Made by a program: the position numbers and the translations under genes
The notes under the pieces: generated by a model
Seen by the model: only the letters and a program-made list of their open reading frames with translations
Databases searched by the model: none
Told to the model about the DNA's origin: nothing
In this document: positions 11,081 to 23,171 of the stretch, piece after piece
Position numbering within the stretch: the first letter of the stretch is position 1
How the letters are laid out: the number at the start of each line of letters is the position of its first letter
Source: Hymenopus coronatus
Lineage: Eukaryota; Arthropoda; Insecta; Mantodea; Hymenopodidae
Assembly (NCBI GenBank): GCA_030762935.1
Contig: CM060897.1
Span: 111,100,176 to 111,164,175 of the forward strand
Reading direction: 5' to 3'
DNA: 64,000 nt

Positions 11081-13630
11081 CGTACGCTTGTGTGCAAAAA
11101 CGATGAAATGAATAATCTGTGCAATAATTCCCACTGAATTTTTTTCTGTCTTGAAGCTCTAATCGTTGTTTACCATGTTCAGTTATTTTGAATTGCACAT
11201 AGCTTCATTTTTAATTAATTTTGCTTGTAAATGCTAATGTAAATGCTAATTGTCTGGTCCAACAGACTATGGAGGTTCGACACGCTCATTGGTCCAGTCG
11301 TGGCACACTAACACATTGCTTGAAGCTGCTGTGAGAATTCATCAAACACTGAAACCCCAAAGACAGACAATTAGTTGCGTCCAAACACTGTCAAAAGTCG
11401 CATCAGTAAATCTTAAATACAATATAATATAAGCATTTGATTGAAATGATTTAATCTCAAAATTTGCAAAAAATTATAGAGCTTCAAAGCGATTTGTGAT
11501 ATAGGTACTGTTACTATCGCCCTCTCTCATGCACAACGCAACAGAAGAAGGCTTTATGCTACTATGTGCGCAACTTTTCTTGGGCGTTAGTTTTACGGAG
11601 TGGGGCAAGGGCTGGTGAATGTTTTATCCACCAAAGAAAGTTTCGTTATTTGAGGATTGACTGAGCAGGTTATTGAAATTATCGTGAACTAGTTGAATTG
11701 CTGAAACACAGCGCACGTGCTTGTGCGAGAACTATAGAATCTACAGAGAGAATGACACTTTAGCACTGGAGCCACTGGGTGTCAAGCTGTATAGCGTTCA
11801 TATCTCTAAATTCATAATAATACAGCACTTGAGCCGCACAGTCACATGGGTTGGGTGACCGTATGTGCTTTCTAAAAATACTTAATTTTAAAACATTACT
11901 TATCCCTATTTTACATATTTTCACAACACTGGAAATATACATTGATAACAACATATCAGCAAAAGAAAGAACACCCTGATATCACCCATACACATACTCA
12001 CTCTCCTAACTACATACATCCATGTATCCACACACATATTATAGATAAATCAAACACCAAATATGTGTATAAAATATTAACACAAATATCTTATCTCTTA
12101 GTACACGTACTTTCACTAAGCTCACCAGGCTTGGCCAGTTTTGGCTGTTTAGAATCAAGTCCCAGCATGCTGTACTCCGTCTGTTTGAAGCTAAACATAC
12201 TTCCGGCAGTATTTTTTCCTAACATCTCCCATCTGCACGCAATCTGCTACAATATACACCCAGATACCTGCATAATGAGCAAATCTTCCTACCAGCTTCA
12301 TCAACTACCTTACGCGTTTTCCACCGTCCCAACCTGTGCCAGGCTATTCCCATTTCTTACTTCATGCCCAATTCTAAAATATGTAGGGCAGATATGAGCA
12401 AGTTGACAATAACAGTTGAACATTATTAATAGTAATATTGTTTTCTTTGAATGTATTATTAGAATGGTTTTTTGCAGTATTATATGTAGCTAGATGAATT
12501 TTTATTTTAATACGATCACAATTATTTTGCAATTTTTAAAAATGAATGCAAAAGTGTGGGAAAGATGACAATTATAATAAAAGTTGAAACACATTTTTAT
12601 TTCCCTCTTGCAAGTATGAATAGTTCTCATGCCACAATGTGTGACTTTTGCAACACTCTATCCACTCTTCTCTTTGGGAATTAACACAGATCTCATTACA
12701 AGCATGACACGGCACTATACGTTCTTGATTCTTTTACAGGAATCAAACTTCTGATTCTTAATAAAGCTTCCTTATTTGTTGTCCGAGTTTCTTGATTTTT
12801 GCTGCTTTAAATATTTTTGTGTCTCCTTCTGTTCTTCTTTCTGAGCCAACATATCTCTAATAAGGCGCTTACACATTACACATGACTCTTCTTTTTTCAC
12901 ACAAGGTTTGCTATGGTTTATAATCCAAAAGAAAAGTAGTCCAAAAGGAAAAAGTAAAAAAGTAATGCAGCGCCTTATGGAACAGTTTGAAGATGACGTA
13001 GTTCAGAAAATTCCAAAACAAAATAAAAAAATGCAAATAAACACAAAACGGTAAAATGTATCTGCCGCATCCTTAGTGGACGAACTTAAATACTAAAGTC
13101 AGTGTTCAATGAGCTTTTTGTTTTCTTTTGTTTCTTTTGGTTAAGCTAATCACAATCAAATGTGCGTAAGCATGACAGTATCTGTGACCTACCAACATTT
13201 CCCGTCCCTGACTGGGGTCGAGGTAAACAACATTTGTACATCACTACTTCGCAAGTGATATCTTTGGACATGCCTGATATGCCCGAGGTTCCAGTGTGTC
13301 ATATATGAGGGAGTTTTCCGTCCCTTTTTAGAAATAATTAGGTTGCACGAAATTAAAATTATAAAAGATAAAGAGGAGAATTGATAAATATCCTTTATGT
13401 AATTGTAACATTTCATAAAAAGCGAGCAACCTAAATTAAATTAGTTCGTTATTGATTTTAAAATGTCAGCTGTGTAACTTCGGGTTAGTCAGAACTATAA
13501 ACTATAGAAACAAAAGCGCAATCTAGTTTCTGTATGTTGCAAAATTCTGGTAGTTTTTCCATATTACTGATAATCTTTAACTCCATTACTTGTGAACTCA
13601 ACTGGAGGAAAAATATAAATTCTAGATAAA
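11081..13630. other. Unassigned DNA
   Basis: No recognised gene or repeat family. A 151-codon frame at 11942-12397 starts in CA-rich simple sequence and has no domain signature, so I do not call it a gene. A (CATA/CACA) simple stretch lies at 11985-12035. Confidence 0.4.
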
Positions 13631-13631
13631 A

Positions 13632-13670
13632 GTCTGATATGTTCCATTCACATGAATAGAGCTCTGTCGG
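13632..13670 (-). repeat. FamA right-end fragment
   Basis: AAAGTCTGATATGTTCCATT followed by CACATGAATAGAGCTCTG is the FamA right terminus in minus orientation, without the rest of the unit. DNA from 13671 to about 14284 is unassigned. Confidence 0.5.
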
Positions 13671-14284
13671 GTGTCATGAAAATTCCGTACTGAGATTCGG
13701 TACACATAGAGTATAACTATGAGGTGATGCAATAGGCGTTGTCTCTAAGCCCGTTTCGAAATGTATTGCACTACCTAGCATTGCTCACTGCCTGGCCTCG
13801 TTCAGTTCCTGCTAGTAAATAATTAGTGAACACTGAAAAAGGGTGCAGATTAAAAAATATAAAAATACGAACGGCGTTCGATACTGAACAAACTTGTGAA
13901 TTATTCATACATATTTTCAGTGACAGGAGGAGAGCCTTTCTTTTGAAACACTAAAGGCTATACATTGCATGAATTCTGAGCAAGTTTGATTTATGCTTAT
14001 AGTTTTTTCAAAGCTCTTTATATTACTCGTCAAGTATACTTTTACTGTAAAAGTAGAATGCGTTTTTATTTACTGAACATTATGAAATAATAGTTTTCTT
14101 TTGTTACTTTATGAATTAGAACTATGCATATAAGGTCAACACATGAAATGAGATGCTTTTCGAACAGACTATACTTCAACGTGTGTACACTTATACTGCA
14201 ATCCGCTCCCCACTTAACCTGTTTTATACAACTGACTACTCTAGTATTCATAATTGTGTGAGGTTCAGAAATAAAAGCCGAGCT

Positions 14285-15135
14285 CTGGTCATGACTTTCT
14301 CCAACTGTTCTAGAAATAAACCTCTTCCAAAATATTCTTCTTTTTACTCCATGATAATCGGGATAAGTATTTTCAGAATGGTCCAGTTACTTAGTTCCTT
14401 TAACGTAGAAGGGAACTAAGAGAATACAGTAGGCAACGGGATAATCAAATGTTCTAAAAGCTGTCGCTAGGTGATTGACATTGAAATTCGTTTTTTCTTT
14501 TTTGCATGGCCGAGAGTAAACAAGAAACACGGACGATTTGTTTGAAACAACTATAACTATTTTAAAATTGAAACCAATAACAAGAAATATCTTGGAAACG
14601 TAAGCTCCACAACAATACTGTGTATGACTTAAATATGTAATTCAACAAGATCTACATTTTTTGTTAGTCAATTTCTTACGGTTTGCCAGTTATGCTAAAT
14701 TACTCAGAATGAAGAGGGTATTAGAGGTTATTCCCAGAGAATTCAAGATATGCGTTTTATTCTTCATTAAAATATATTTAATATATGATATTTTAATCTA
14801 AATCGTTACAGCTATTATAGATAGAATCAAAAATTTTTAAATGTTTTCCATATAAGGGCAGTTGGGGGTGGGGAATTATTTTGGAGATGTTCGTATCGCA
14901 TCCTTGGAAGATATTGAACTTCAATACCAAGTTTGGCATTTAAAGTACCTTTCGTTTTTTTTAGTTATGCTACACACACACACACACACACAAACACATA
15001 CACTCACTTACATACACGCACACGGACACTTTTTTCTAAAAATACTTTTATTGGATTCTGCAGGTCTCAAAAGAGTTATATCCGATGAAATATCAATACT
15101 TTCTTTATCTCCTATGTTCATTCTACATATGTGCT
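14285..15135 (-). repeat. FamA unit
   Basis: From CATGACTTTCTCCAACTG through ACGGTTTGCCAGTTATGC, TTATTCCCAGAGAATTCAAG, TCGCATCCTTGGAAGATA and a long (CA)n tract at 14964-14992 to a shortened terminal module. DNA from 15136 to 15694 is AT-rich and unassigned. Confidence 0.65.
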
Positions 15136-15694
15136 AGAGGATATAAATATTTGAATTTTAGAGTATACTTTTTCCAATTAATTTTTAACGGAGGAGTCTG
15201 AAATTAATTTTACCATGTGTGTAACATAACTTGGTAAAATAATTGTGGATCAGTTTTTTATATTTTAAGTCATTGGCTTCAAAAACTGTTTTGTATTAAA
15301 ATTGCAGAAGAAATTCACTTTATTTTCATCAATATGAAATAATTAATAATTCCACAAATATGGAGGATTTTTAATAATCCATGCACAAGTCTATTACTAG
15401 TTATCTCTATTATAAATGTGTACATTCTCAGTGACCTAGTTCAAAATTTAAAATTAAAAATAGAGCTGACATCTATACTAGAATTGAAAATTTAAAAATA
15501 TTTTTTTTTGTAAAATAGTGAATCAAAAATGTTTGAGAAATGTTCATGTATTACTTAAAGTAATGTATATTTCCAAGTTTTAAAACAATAGGAAATTAAA
15601 TAAATTATTATTTATTATTTCCAGGTCTAATTTTCCCACAGTGAGTTTGGTTATAATGACCCGTTACGTATGTATTCTCATCCACAGTGTACCA

Positions 15695-16605
15695 TATGCA
15701 ACTTTTTTCATTTTACTTTCTCTAGCGCGTATGTACAATGTACAGAGCAGATGTAGAGGTTGCGATATTCCCCCAAAAAATTCAAAACAAGATTTTACCG
15801 AAAATAGTTGTTTTGAGACTCCCTGAATCTAAAAAAGAAAAAAAATTATAAACCTGTCCCTGTATAAGTGTGTGCGTGTGTGTGTGGAGAGTATGGTTCA
15901 AAAACGAAAAGTCCGTTAGATACAAAATTTGGTATTTAAATTCATCATCTTCCAAGGATGCAACACGAAGATATTCAAGAAAATCTCCACCCCGACTGAC
16001 TATCCTATAATGTAAAATTTTTCGAAAATGTTGATTTTCCAAAAAATAGCTAACGATTTTGATTAAACATTTTATGTTTAAGATATCTTTGTGACAAACG
16101 AAATGTAAATCTTGTACTTTCTGAGAATAGTCTCTGAAGACCTATTCATTCTGGATGACTTTTGTATAACGTGTAAAACTGGTAATCCGTGAGAAATAGA
16201 CAAAAACTTATTGCACAAAAAATGTAGATCTTGTTAAAACTCACAGTTTATATCATACACATTTTTCGTACAGTTGACCATTTTATAGATATTCTTTGTT
16301 ATTAGTTTCAGTTTTAAAATACTGAAAACCTTACTTATTCGAGAACTTTTCAACTTCTGGTAATGCAAAGAAACAGATTTCAACCATATGGCAACCAGCT
16401 TTTAAAATATTTGAATATCGCTTTAACCTAGCGTATACCCTTATTTCCCTTCTACTTGCAAGGAAGCGAGTAATAAGACGGTTTCTGCTAATGTTTATCT
16501 CGATTAGCATGAAGTAGATAGAAAAATAAGCTTATTAACAATAAATTGTTACAGAGATGTAGAGAAAGTGAATGGAAAACATCAGAATTTTTCTCAAAAA
16601 TTCAT
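15695..16605 (+). repeat. FamA unit, complete
   Basis: ACTTTCTCTAGCGCGTATG, GATTTTACCGAAAATAG, a GTGTGTGCGTGTGTGTG tract, AAAACGAAAAGTCCGTTAGA, CTTCCAAGGATGCAACACGA, GAGAATAGTCTCTGAAGACC, GTAATCCGTGAGAAATAGAC, TAACCTAGCGTATACCC and the right end GAGATGTAGAGAAAGTGAAT. Confidence 0.75.
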
Positions 16606-17744
16606 CAGGTTCCGTTTAATGAAACAGAAGTTCGATTTAATATCAGAACGTCTCATTAATTCTAGTTTCCACATTTCCGATAACTCTCCATGTGGGGCTT
16701 ATAACGTTCTTGGAGGAAAATCCTCAAACTGTAGGTAAAACGTGCTGATCCACCTTACTTATTGAAAGGTTTGTAAGAGAAAAGTCAAAGTTTATTAGCA
16801 CTTTTACTAGACTTGCGAGTTAGAAAACTGCTGCTAGCCAATTTGAAATCAAAGCCAAGATCTTTGCTCTCTACGAAGAAACGTAAATCTTCCCGAATGC
16901 GAAGCAGTTCTCATAATGTTTTCTGGAGAGATTTGAATCAAGAAAAATCACAGATCGTTATCCATTAGTAAGACAGCCCGAAGGAAAATAGAGAATAAAA
17001 GAAGGAAGACGCTAATGGACTCCACCGGCGCTGTGAAGAAACAAAGAAAAAAGGCCTTCTCTTAGGAAGCATTTGTTTTTAAAGCACCATAAAATGCAAC
17101 GCACATTAGCCCCTTTGCTGGGTCTCCCTGTTGTTTCAAGGCACGGAGTCTTTTCATGTCTATGTAGTCAACAGACCGTGGATCAACACACATTTAAAAC
17201 TGCGAGAATACGCGAGCAGTTTAAAAAGTTCAAAGTTTGCTCTAGGATAGAAACATACATATACACTACAAAAATAAAAACATTGAAAACTCAGCATAAA
17301 GGGCAATATTATAATTTTATATGTCCCTTAGGGTGCTATTTCGTTGAAGATGAAGTCTTTTGTTTCTTTTGTAATTAAAGAAGACGCAGCCTATAATGTA
17401 GTACTAAAAACAAAGATGATGGTTGATGATGCATATCAGGGCGGGCAACGTTCTAACTAGTCTCTAAGATATACAGGCTGTTAGGAGTATAAGGCAGATA
17501 TTTGTATTGGTGATTGCAATAATGCATTTGTAGAAGTATGTAAGATATCTTAATGAAACTTATTTCAGTTATTATACAAAATGATAATGATATTTTTGTC
17601 AAGCATCAAAATTCTAGCATGTATGGTTATTTAAATAATAAACTTTTGTTGTCTAAATTCCTTGCTCCAATAAAATGATAATCCCAAGTTTGGGAAGTAT
17701 TTTAATTTGATACTGCTGCTATTGAGTAACATTTAGCGACACGA
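16606..17744. other. Unassigned DNA
   Basis: No recognised element. The 101-codon frame at 17073-17378 shows no family motif. Confidence 0.4.
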
Positions 17745-17794
17745 TTTTGCGCTCTGTTGAGTACTATGTACGTAATACTATGCAGAGGAAAAAT

Positions 17795-18088
17795 GGAAAT
17801 GGAGATTTATTTATGGTCGCTCTTTAATTGCTGTAGTTCTCAGTCTCACATTCTATACTGGAGTGAAAGACCGCTTAATTTTGCTCAGAGATCTCTTTTA
17901 TCAGACTTGAGATTCTTTTACGTGTCATAAATCTACGATACGGGACCAACGGCTTTACTTCACTTCCGCAGGAAGCCATGGTGAGGATTTTTACGCCCGA
18001 AAAAAAATCCATCGTCCTCCACCAGGTTTGAAACCGCAACCTTTGGCACATGAAGTTAGCATGAAAACCATTACACCACGGAGGGTGA
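17795..18088 (-). mobile_element. tRNA-derived SINE, family 2
   Basis: Full-length minus copy ending at the CCTCCGTGGTGTAATGG head (plus-strand CCATTACACCACGGAGG). Inserted next to the FamA left hairpin. Confidence 0.8.
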
Positions 18089-18673
18089 CCCAGTATTTAT
18101 TGTATTTCATCCAAAATTTAAAATTGAGATTTTACCGAAAATATATTTTGAAAGCCCTTAAATACAACAAAGAACATTATTAGAAAACCGTCCCTGCACT
18201 TGTGTGTGTGTGTGTGTGGCATTGCTCAAATCGGTATTAACTTTTCATTATCTTGCAAAGATATAACACGAAGATTTTCAAGAAAACCCCACCACCATAA
18301 ACTTCCCTTTACATGGAAGCATTTCCGAAAATGTTGATTTTACTCAAAAACGATATATCGATTCTCATTACAGAACCGTCTATTTAAAATATTTACATGA
18401 TAACCCAAATGCATATTTTGAGTTTTCTGGGAATAGTCTCTGAAGGAGGTCTTTATTCTGGATGCCCTTTGAATAAATGGTATACTAAAATAAACGGACA
18501 AAAACGTAAAACAACAAAACAACTGTACATTTCCTGAAAGCACAATTTATGTCTTGAACATTTTAAATATGTAGCTAACAATTTCTGAAATATTCCTTTT
18601 GACAGGTTTCAATTTTGAAATACTTATACTTTTTCTCAAGTAGGAAGCGGCAATCCGTTTTTCTATAGTTTCT

Positions 18674-18981
18674 GCCGCCCTCCGTGGTGTAATGGTTACC
18701 ATGCTAACTTCATATACCCAAGGTCGCGGGTTGAAACCCGGCGGAGGACGATGGATTTTTTCGGGCGTAAAAATCCTTAGCATGGCTTCCTTCAGAAGTG
18801 AAGCAAAGTCGTTGGTCCCGTGTTGTAGATTTACGGCACGTAAAATAACCTCAAGCCTGAAAGAGAGGCCTCTGAGCAAAATTAAGCAGTCTTTCACGCC
18901 CAATTTAGAATGGGACGCTGAGAACCACAGTAGTTAAACAGCGTCCATAAATAACATGTCATTGCCATTTCCATTTCCATA
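18674..18981 (+). mobile_element. tRNA-derived SINE, family 2 (reference copy)
   Basis: The head CCTCCGTGGTGTAATGGTTA carries box A and GGTCGCGGGTTGAAACCC carries box B. The body contains GATTTTTTCGGGCGTAAAAA, CGTTGGTCCCGTGTTGTAGA, TTTACGGCACGTAAAATAAC and a (CCATTT)n tail. The word ATAGTTT occurs just before the head and just after the tail, consistent with a short target-site duplication. Such elements are copied by LINE machinery and have no protein of their own. Confidence 0.85.
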
Positions 18982-19084
18982 GTTTCACCCTTGGCAATAC
19001 TAAGATAACCTAATTACAATAAATAAGGCCATTTCTGCTAAATTTTATCTTAATTAGCGTGAAATAAATAGAAAATTTCTTTTA

Positions 19085-19267
19085 CTGCTTATGGCACCGC
19101 AGTCGATGGCACTGATGATACATGACATGAAGGTGGAGTACCGGTGGAATGCGATGGCGAAGAACCGGGAGAAAATCCATCCCTGCGCCTCTCTGTCCAC
19201 CACAAATATCGCATGCGGTCGCCTGGGATCGAAATCGGCCTGAGAGCCTTGGTGGTAATGGCAGGGC
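19085..19267 (-). mobile_element. tRNA-derived SINE, family 1 (5' part degraded)
   Basis: Minus copy with TGGCACTGATGATACATG, GAGTACCGGTGGAATGCGAT, CTGTCCACCACAAATATCGC and GCCTGGGATCGAAATCGGCC (box B reversed). Inserted in a FamA copy. Confidence 0.75.
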
Positions 19268-19399
19268 CTAAAATGAGTTTATTTGTAGAACATATAGGGA
19301 AAGTGAATGTGAATGAAACATGTCAGAATTAATTTTTTCATGGGATGAGATACAAATATGCATTCTTATTTACTGAGATTATTTTTAAACTTTGCTCCC

Positions 19400-20222
19400 A
19401 AAACGTGTAGAAAGTATTATATTTCATTCAAAAGTTAATACCGGCATTTCACCGGTAGTGGAAATTTTGAAAATCCCGGAATCCAAAAAGTAAAAATCTG
19501 ATGTATTACATTCATATGACTCTCTCAATATATCTATAACATATTATTGTTAACACGCTTATTCTTCTATCTACCTCGATATAAACATAAGCTAATTGAG
19601 ATAAACATTAGCAGAAATTGTCATTTTATTTCCTCCTTTGTAAGTACAAGAGAAATAAGGGAATACACTAGGCTAAAGCGATAGTCAAATATTTTAAAAG
19701 CCAGTTGCTCTGTGATTGAAATTTGTTTCTTTGCACGTCCAGGAGTTAGTAAGTTTCCATGTGAGAAAACTTTAAGCAATTTATAACTGAAACCAATAAA
19801 TCAAATGTTTATTTCATGAATGAAATGTTTCACATAAATTGTGTGTTTCAACAAAATCTATATTCTTTGTGTAGTAAGTTGTTTCTATCTCTTACGGTTT
19901 ACCAAATAAATTAGTTATCCAGAATGAAGAGGCTTTCAGAGGCTATTTCCGAAAAATTAAACATGTACACTTTGTCACTTAAATATGTCTAATATACGGC
20001 ATTTTTATGAATTGTTATAGCCATTTCTGAGAAAATAGAAATTTTGGAATTTTTTCCATGTAAAAATAACTTGAATTGGAGAATTCTCCTCAAAATCTTC
20101 ATGTTGCTTCCTTGGAAGTTACTAAGCTTCGATAAAAAGTTTCGTATTTTATCGATCTTTCGTTTTTAAGTTACCGTATTCACAGGCACACGGACACACA
20201 CCCTCACTCGGATCTTATTCTA
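19400..20222 (-). repeat. FamA: plus hairpin module fused to a minus unit
   Basis: 19400-19505 is a plus-oriented terminal module (GTGTAGAAAGTATTATATTT, GGCATTTCACCGGTAGTGG). It joins a minus unit starting AAAAATCTGATGTATTAC. The minus unit is cut just after its (CA)n tract (GGATCTTATTCTAAAAAT) and lacks the terminal hairpin. Confidence 0.65.
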
Positions 20223-20225
20223 AAA

Positions 20226-21120
20226 ATCTGATGTGTTCCATTCACATGACTTTCTCTACATTGCTGTAACAAATTATTGTTAAACAGAATATTCTATCTG
20301 CTTAATGGTAATGAGATAAACATTAGCATATATAGTTTTAATTACTTCCTTCCTTGTAAGTAGACGGTAAATATGGGAATACACTAGGTTAAAACGATAG
20401 TAAAATATTTTAAAAGCTGCTTACCATGTGGCTGAAATCGTTTTTATGCATTCTGAAGAGTTTAAAAATTTCCCATGAGAAAATTTTAAGTATTTTAAAT
20501 CTGAAACAAATAACAAGGAATATCTCAAAAATGGTCAACTCTCCAAAAAAGTGTATGTACTAATTGTGTGTTTTAATGAGATCTAAATTTTTTGTATAGT
20601 AAGTTTTGTCTCTCTATTTTGGCTTACCAGTTACGCTATATTCAGCAAAATTCATCCAGAATAAAGACGTCTTTAGAGGTTATTCCCAAAGAATTCAAGA
20701 TATACATTTTATTTTCCAGATAAATATATTTAATATACGGTATTTTAGTCAAAATCACTAGTCATTTTTGAGAAAATCAAAATTTTCGAAATGTTTTCCA
20801 TATTAAGAGTAGTTGGACTGGGGAAATTATTTTCAAAATCACTGGAAGATACTACACATGAATACCAAGTTTGGTATTTTACCGAATTTTCGTATTTGAA
20901 TTATCATATTCAAAGACAACGGACCTGTGTCTAAAATGCTTTTTTGGATACAGGAGATCCTAAAATGTGTGCTTCTGGTGAAATCTCGGTATCGTATTTT
21001 TGGATAAAAATGTAAAAGGTACAGTCAGAGAACGTAAATATGACTTTTTTATGCAGAAGACCCAAAAACATTTATTTCCGGTGAAATCTCGGTATGAAAT
21101 TTTTTGGGGTGCAAAGTACA
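20226..21120 (-). repeat. FamA unit with duplicated end
   Basis: Starts CTGATGTGTTCCATTCACAT directly after the previous truncated unit. It carries the CTCTCTATTTTGGCTTACCA and ATTTTCGTATTTGAATTATC blocks, and ends with two successive modules containing TGGTGAAATCTCGGTATCG (20975) and CCGGTGAAATCTCGGTATG (21079). Confidence 0.65.
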
Positions 21121-21741
21121 AGATAGAAAAACAAAAACATGAATTTTTTATTAATAACTGTAAAAGTGCACTGTACGGAACATGCTTTTCAGAACAATGA
21201 GCTAAGACAAAAATAATGAATAAAACAACTATACAAGCTAACAGTTTGTCACTTATTTTATGTAATAACCTGTGTATAAACTTTAAAACTACCTTCTTGG
21301 TGTGGTTTGATAAATGTCTCGGTTGCATAACCTTAAAGTACAGCAGATAAAATAATAAACAGTTGTAAGAAGACTTTGTACTAAAGTGAGTGCAGAAAAT
21401 CATGTGAGTGTAACACATCAAATGTATTTTGAAGTGGCTCATAAAATCTAGCGGGAATGAGTTTCTATGTTTTCTTTCCTAAAGTTTAATGCCAGCAGCT
21501 AAAGCCGAAAGTAGTTACCCCCAACGGAAGACTTACACCTGAGAACTGAGTAGTAACCACTCCTTTTTAATGACAGTTCTCAAACTTCATTTTCATATGA
21601 TTCACTTCACTACTGTTGTACAGTTCATTTCCATAAACTTAAGTCCTACTCATTTAGAATTCCCCAAAATTTCCTTTCAAGGAGCCAGCATTCCTGACGC
21701 TTCCATATCTTTCTTACAACTATTAAACTGCATAAATTATT
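21121..21741. other. Unassigned DNA
   Basis: No recognisable element. A long minus frame spanning 20960-21442 is an artefact, partly because it crosses the FamA modules. Confidence 0.45.
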
Positions 21742-22425
21742 ACTTTCTCTACATGTACTATGTACATACATAGCACCAAAAAAAAAACATTTTTATAAAA
21801 AAGTCCGTGTGTCTATGAACATAATAACTGAGAAACGAAAAGTCGGTAAAAACTCTTACTTGGTATTAAGTTTAGTGTCTTAAAGGATGTGACACAAAGA
21901 TTTTCAGGAAAATTCCCCACCCCAAACTACCTTTCACATGCAACATAATATCAAATTTTGATTTAACCACAATTGGTGCTAACGAATTTGATTAAAATAC
22001 CGTACATTAAATATATTATCATGTCAAATAAAATGTATATCTTGAATTTTTTGGAAATAGTCTCTGAAGACATCTTTATTCAGGATGAATTTTGATGAGT
22101 TTTGCATAACTGGTAAACCGCAAGAGATGCACAAAAGCTTTCTACAAAAAAATGTAAGTCGTTAAAACAATTTGTCATATACATTTTTTTTTGTGTAGTT
22201 GACCATCTTGGAGTTATTCTTTTTTATTGGTTTCAGTTTTAAAATACTTGTAACTTTTCACATATGGGCATTTTTCAACTCATGGCAATGCAGAGAAATG
22301 GATTTCAACCACATTGCAAGACATTTTTGAAAGACTGCACTATTGCTTTAATCTAGTGCATCTATTCCCTTATTTCCCTTCTACTTACAACGAAGCAAGT
22401 AATGCAACAAATAATGAGTCAGTTG
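21742..22425 (+). repeat. FamA unit, right end displaced
   Basis: ACTTTCTCTACATGTACTAT opens the copy. The module after the hairpin is deleted. Then GTGTGTCTATGAACATAATA, AGATTTTCAGGAAAATTCCC, CTGGTAAACCGCAAGAGATG and TTCCCTTATTTCCCTTCTAC. The matching right end may be the fragment at 24468-24549, implying that the SINEs and mariner between were inserted into one copy. Confidence 0.6.
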
Positions 22426-22529
22426 ATCAATACATTGAGTCAATAAAGATTAAAACATTACTCGTAACAGATAGTCTTTAAAATCACTTCCGCAAAACGT
22501 TCACTCGACATTAGACATTTACGACTATA

Positions 22530-22757
22530 GGTCATCCCTCTCTTACGCTCACCTAGATGGCCCGGAATGGATCCCAAGCGACAGCGTGTGAGATTTGTGG
22601 TGGACAAAGCGGCGTAGAGGCGGGTTTTCTCCAAGTTCTCTGGTTTTTCCCGCCATCACATTCCACCGGTGCTCCATCTTCATTTTATGTATCACCAGTG
22701 TCATCCCCTGTGGTGCCAAAAGCAGTAAAAGCGGGCGTTAAACACTACCCCCAAAAA
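22530..22757 (+). mobile_element. tRNA-derived SINE, family 1 (head truncated)
   Basis: CTCACCTAGATGGCCCGGAA, AATGGATCCCAAGCGAC (box B region), TGAGATTTGTGGTGGACAAA, GGCGGGTTTTCTCCAAG, the CATTCCACCGGTGCTCCATC word and GCGGGCGTTAAACACTACC at the 3' end. Confidence 0.8.
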
Positions 22758-22861
22758 TCGCTCGCACGCCATCGCGCGCTATCACTCGTCACTCACGACT
22801 CACTACCATTCACAGGCAACAATGCACCTCTTTCTGTTTTTACAGTGAGAGATAAATTAAA

Positions 22862-23068
22862 TGGCGTGTTATTTATTGACGCTCTTTCACTGCTGTGGTT
22901 CTCAGCGTCCCATTCTATATTGGACGTGAAAATCCGCTTAATTTTGCTCAGAGGTCTCTCTATCAGGGTTGAGGTTCTTTTACGTACCGTAAATCTACGA
23001 CACGGGACCAGCGGCTTTACTTTGGGTATATGAAGTCAGCATGGTAACCATTACACCACGAAGGGCGA
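22862..23068 (-). mobile_element. tRNA-derived SINE, family 2, internally deleted
   Basis: The reversed family-2 body and head are joined with about 80 bp missing between the CCGTAAATCTACGACACGGG word and GGGTATATGAAGTCAGC. Confidence 0.75.
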
Positions 23069-23171
23069 CATTACAGTCAGAAATGACGTCATAGAGCTTC
23101 CTGAAATTTTCAAGAAGGTAGTGTAAACCAAAGCTTGGAGAACAGTTGAGGGCGGCGTTTCCGAAAGTTTA

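Larger units (their letters stand above)
17745..19335 (+). repeat. FamA unit split by three SINEs
   Basis: The hairpin region at 17757-17790 is cut by a family-2 SINE (17795-18088). FamA then resumes with TATTTCATCCAAAATTT and AAATTGAGATTTTACCG. A second family-2 SINE interrupts it at 18674-18981 and a family-1 SINE at 19085-19267. The FamA right end (GTGAATGAAACATGTCAGAA) follows. Removing the SINEs leaves one collinear FamA copy. Confidence 0.65.

Noticed and set aside
11942..12397. 151-codon plus frame
   Set aside because: It starts in CA-rich simple sequence. No domain, homology or codon pattern supports it.
20960..21442. 160-codon minus frame with hydrophobic segments
   Set aside because: About the first third of it is FamA terminal modules read in the opposite sense. 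FamA copies elsewhere do not keep this frame.
22557..23033. 158-codon plus frame
   Set aside because: It spans a family-1 SINE and an inverted family-2 SINE; the join is accidental.
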